Shown: positions 48,085 through 50,416 of the stretch, piece by piece
Position numbering within the stretch: position 1 is the first letter of the stretch
How the letters are laid out: each line of letters begins with the position of its first letter
Assembly: GCA_021324095.1 (NCBI GenBank)
Contig: JAJPJT010000046.1
Span: forward strand, 1 to 50,416
Direction of reading: 5' to 3'
Length of the DNA: 50,416 bases
From: Gammaproteobacteria bacterium
GTDB lineage: Bacteria > Pseudomonadota > Gammaproteobacteria > Xanthomonadales > Rhodanobacteraceae
Program-made: the position numbers and the translations under genes
The notes under the pieces: model-generated
The model's database searches: none
What the model was told of the DNA's origin: nothing
What the model saw: the letters and a program-made list of their open reading frames with translations, nothing else

Positions 48085-48990
48085 ATGCAACTCGGAATGA
48101 TCGGCCTCGGCAAGATGGGCAACTTCATGGCCCAGCGCCTGATGAAAGCGGGCCACGATGTGATCGGGTTCGATCCCAGCGACAAGGCGCGCCAGGCCTT
48201 GACCGATGCGGGCGGCAAGCCGGTCGATGCGCTCGACAAACTGGTCGGCGCCTTGCAGGCGCCGCGCGCGGTGTGGGTGATGGTGCCGGCAGGCAAGGTC
48301 GTCGACGAGACGATCGAAGCGTTGAACGGCAAGCTCGCCAGGGGCGACGTCGTGATCGACGGCGGCAATTCCAATTACCGGGACGACCAGCGCCACGCCG
48401 AACTGCTGTCGCACAAGGGCATCGACTACGTCGATTGCGGCACCAGTGGCGGCGTGTGGGGACTGAAGGAAGGCTACAGCATGATGGTCGGCGGCGATGA
48501 GGACGTCGTCGATCGCCTGCGACCGATCTTCGAGGCGCTCGCGCCCGGCAAGGACAAGGGCTGGGGCCGCGTGGGGCCCGTGGGATCGGGACATTTCGTC
48601 AAGATGGTCCACAACGGCATCGAGTACGGAATGATGCAGGCCTACGCAGAAGGCTTCTCCATCTTCAAGCACAAGGAAGAGTTCAAGCTCGATCTGGAGC
48701 AGATCGCGCAGATCTGGCGCTACGGCTCGGTGGTGCGCTCGTGGCTGCTGGATCTGGTCGCAAACGCGCTGCAGCGCGACCCCGAAATGAAGGACATCGC
48801 CGCCTACGTCGTCGATTCCGGCGAAGGCCGCTGGACGGTCGCGGAAGCGATCGACCTCGACGTGCCCGCGCCCATCATCACGGCTTCGCTGATCGAACGC
48901 CTGCGCTCCCGCGATGCCGATTCGTTTTCCGACAAGCTGCTGTCGGCGATGCGCAATGAATTCGGCGGTCATGCGATGAAGAAGGAATGA
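48085..48990 (+). CDS. gnd: 6-phosphogluconate dehydrogenase, short (NAD-type) form
   Basis: A 301-residue enzyme that oxidatively decarboxylates 6-phosphogluconate to ribulose 5-phosphate. The coenzyme motif is MIGLGKMG, followed by VIDGGNSNYRDD, the substrate segment DCGTSGGVWGLKEGYSMMVGG and the catalytic Lys in GHFVKMVHNGIEYGMMQ. The C-terminal domain is the short type found in YqeC/GndA-like enzymes, which usually prefer NAD+. An AAGGAG site precedes ATG 48085. Its stop overlaps the pgl start (ATGA). Confidence 0.95.
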   Translation: MQLGMIGLGKMGNFMAQRLMKAGHDVIGFDPSDKARQALTDAGGKPVDALDKLVGALQAPRAVWVMVPAGKVVDETIEALNGKLARGDVVIDGGNSNYRDDQRHAELLSHKGIDYVDCGTSGGVWGLKEGYSMMVGGDEDVVDRLRPIFEALAPGKDKGWGRVGPVGSGHFVKMVHNGIEYGMMQAYAEGFSIFKHKEEFKLDLEQIAQIWRYGSVVRSWLLDLVANALQRDPEMKDIAAYVVDSGEGRWTVAEAIDLDVPAPIITASLIERLRSRDADSFSDKLLSAMRNEFGGHAMKKE

Positions 48991-49700
48991 CCCGCGTACC
49001 GACCGCCCTGCCCGCGCAAAGTGCGCGTTGGCACGTATTCCCCGATGACGCGTCGCTGGTCGCCAATGCGCTGGCAGGCGTCATGGCTGCATCGCGCGAC
49101 GCCATTGCGCAGCACGGTGCGTTCGACATCGTGCTCGCCGGCGGCAACACGCCGCGCAAGCTGTATCGCGCGCTGTGTCGCGCCGGCGCCGACTGGTCGC
49201 GCTGGCACATCTGGTTCGGCGACGAACGTTGCGCACCGCCCGACGACCCCGAGCGCAACAGCAGGATGGCGCGTGACGAATGGCTGGATCACGTTGCCGT
49301 TTCCGTCGGCAACGTGCATCCCATTCCGGCGGAATCAGGTGCACGCGAGGCTGCGACGCTGTACGCACGTGACTTGCGCAGCGTCGATGCCTTCGATCTC
49401 GTGTTGCTCGGACTTGGCGAGGACGGCCACACCGCCAGCCTGTTTCCGGGACACGACTGGGGCGTGCACGACGATTCCCCGGACGTGCTCGCCGTCTTCG
49501 ACGCGCCCAAGCCGCCACCGGAACGCGTGTCGTTGAGCGCGGCGCGGTTGTCCGATGCCCGGCGCGTGTTGTTCCTGGTCGAAGGGACCGGCAAGCGCGC
49601 CGCCGTCGCCGCATGGAAGCGCGGTGACACGATTCCCGCCGCGTCGATCACGCCGGAATCTGGCGTGGATGTGCTGCTGGATGCCGCGGCGGCCGCGTGA
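48987..49700 (+). CDS. pgl: 6-phosphogluconolactonase
   Basis: A 237-residue enzyme that hydrolyses 6-phosphogluconolactone, the product of Zwf. Family motifs are VLAGGNTPRKLYRAL, WFGDERCAPPDDPERNSRM and LLGLGEDGHTASLFPG. It is translated together with gnd (4-bp overlap). gnd and pgl lie on the strand opposite zwf, so the oxidative pentose phosphate enzymes form two separate transcription units here. Confidence 0.95.
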   Translation: MTRVPTALPAQSARWHVFPDDASLVANALAGVMAASRDAIAQHGAFDIVLAGGNTPRKLYRALCRAGADWSRWHIWFGDERCAPPDDPERNSRMARDEWLDHVAVSVGNVHPIPAESGAREAATLYARDLRSVDAFDLVLLGLGEDGHTASLFPGHDWGVHDDSPDVLAVFDAPKPPPERVSLSAARLSDARRVLFLVEGTGKRAAVAAWKRGDTIPAASITPESGVDVLLDAAAAA

Positions 49701-49728
49701 ACGCTGCTACCGACGTCCATGTCTTTTT

Positions 49729-49761
49729 CCGCGCGCCTCCCGGGCGCGCGGGCCCCTTTTT
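49729..49761 (+). terminator. Probable terminator of the gnd-pgl unit
   Basis: CCGCGCGCC and GGCGCGCGG form a perfect 9-bp GC stem with a 5-nt loop, 29 bp after the pgl stop. It is followed by GCCCC and five T residues, a slightly spaced but plausible rho-independent signal. Confidence 0.6.
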
Positions 49762-49833
49762 GCATTGCCTGAAAAGCGCCGTCCGTGGCCCAAAAACTCC
49801 GTGGGCGAAAGGGCTAGGCGCTCGTGGCGGTGA

Positions 49834-50283
49834 TCTCGACAACGTCCTGTTGTCTCGATTGCCCTTGCCGCTTGCCGATCGCGCGCCGGCGCGAACTCCT
49901 ACGTCCCTGTAGTCGAACATGCGCGCCTTTCCCACGCGATCGGCTGCGCGGCTGCGGCACCGCCAACGGCGCCGATTCTCGCTTCGTTACCGGCCATCCA
50001 TGGCCTGCGTCATTCCAAATTGCGAATTAGCAGGTCATGGATGACCGGGAACGGAGCAACGCTTTTATCGCGCCCTTGCACGACGCCGACTAAATCGGCA
50101 GGGATTGCCGATTTGAACGCCGCAGACGGCCCAAAGGGCGAGCCACAGGGACGTGGCGAGTTGCACCGCAGCGCCAAGCGGGAGCAAGGCGCGCATGTTC
50201 GAGCGCAGGGATGCGCGAGTTCGCGCCGGCCCGCTTGGCGCGAGAAGCGCAGGGAAGTTGAGGCAACACGATGTTGCCGAAAC
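49834..50283. repeat. Pair of ~95-bp inverted repeats flanking smaller palindromes
   Basis: The segment 49834-49927 reappears as its reverse complement at 50188-50283 with clear but imperfect identity; the best-kept stretch is GCCGGCGCGAACT and CGAACATGCGCGCC. Between them lie an imperfect 19-bp palindrome (49990-50008 with 50030-50048) and a perfect 9-bp one (50092-50100 with 50106-50114). No gene is supported anywhere from 49701 to the window end; the short open frames there are periodic and atypical. Confidence 0.75.
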
Positions 50284-50416
50284 CGTCGTGCCGGGCGCAT
50301 GGTTTTGGCCCTGAGGTTTCCCCACGATTCCGCCAATCGGATCAGGGACTTGGCAGGAACGTTGCGCGCATGGCGCAGTCTTGAAGGTGTCGAAGCCATC
50401 GAGGACCGCCGACCCA

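Noticed and set aside
49697..50325. Short ORFs of 60-130 codons at the right end
   Set aside because: They lie within the inverted repeat pair, differ between the two copies, and lack ribosome sites.

Overview
The window is high-G+C gammaproteobacterial DNA. Gene content and order (ndk-rlmN-pilW-rodZ, yfgM-bamB-der, a PsrA-type fatty-acid regulator, a MoeB carrying a rhodanese domain, a DUF1244 protein) point to the order Xanthomonadales, probably a Rhodanobacter/Dyella-like bacterium. That placement rests on recognising gene families, not on a database search. No rRNA, tRNA or CRISPR array was seen.

Layout. 1-3.7 kb: beta-oxidation genes on the minus strand (a thiolase cut by the window edge and a two-domain hydroxyacyl-CoA dehydrogenase/enoyl-CoA hydratase), then a PsrA-like TetR regulator with a perfect palindromic operator just upstream of its start. 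3.8-11.1 kb: housekeeping block ndk, rlmN, pilW, rodZ, yfgM, bamB, der. 11.1-14.4 kb: molybdenum-cofactor genes mobA, moeA and a rhodanese-MoeB fusion. 14.5-19.6 kb: DUF1244, folD, a decayed hicBA toxin-antitoxin pair, guaB and guaA. 19.7-24.3 kb: accessory genes (alpha/beta hydrolase; beta-propeller, SRPBCC and TPR/winged-helix regulator on one strand; DUF899 and a small membrane protein on the other). 24.3-25.8 kb: an IS110-family (IS1111-like) insertion sequence beside REP-like palindromes. 25.9-31.1 kb: zinc alcohol dehydrogenase, tadA, BON and VOC proteins, then a truncated haloalkane dehalogenase fused directly to the 3' remnant of an inovirus Zot gene. 31.4-36.2 kb: an RND efflux adaptor and pump, and a TFIIB-type zinc-ribbon protein. 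36.4-49.7 kb: a sugar-phosphate block. A tightly packed minus-strand operon reads GH94-type glucan phosphorylase-like enzyme, zwf, HAD phosphatase, tal, pgi, then pgm after a 200-bp gap; a plus-strand group carries DUF6065, gnd and pgl. 49.7-50.4 kb: non-coding repeats.

How the genes may fit together. The sugar block contains the oxidative pentose-phosphate enzymes (zwf, pgl, gnd), the links to glycolysis (pgi, tal), and a GH94-like protein whose family releases glucose 1-phosphate, which pgm would turn into glucose 6-phosphate. The operon may therefore couple breakdown of a beta-glucan to NADPH production. This is inference from gene order and family chemistry.

The most unusual non-coding signals are repeats. 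Two loci (9436-9626 and 12923-13237) hold inverted arms in which CGGAT or ATCCG recurs about every 10 bp, one helical turn; at the second locus they are tandemly expanded with 36-bp and 85/86-bp periods. A related-looking element with 9-bp periodicity lies at 411-496. A separate element family bounded by CCCCCTCACCC occurs three times, and a ~95-bp sequence occurs as an inverted pair at the right end.
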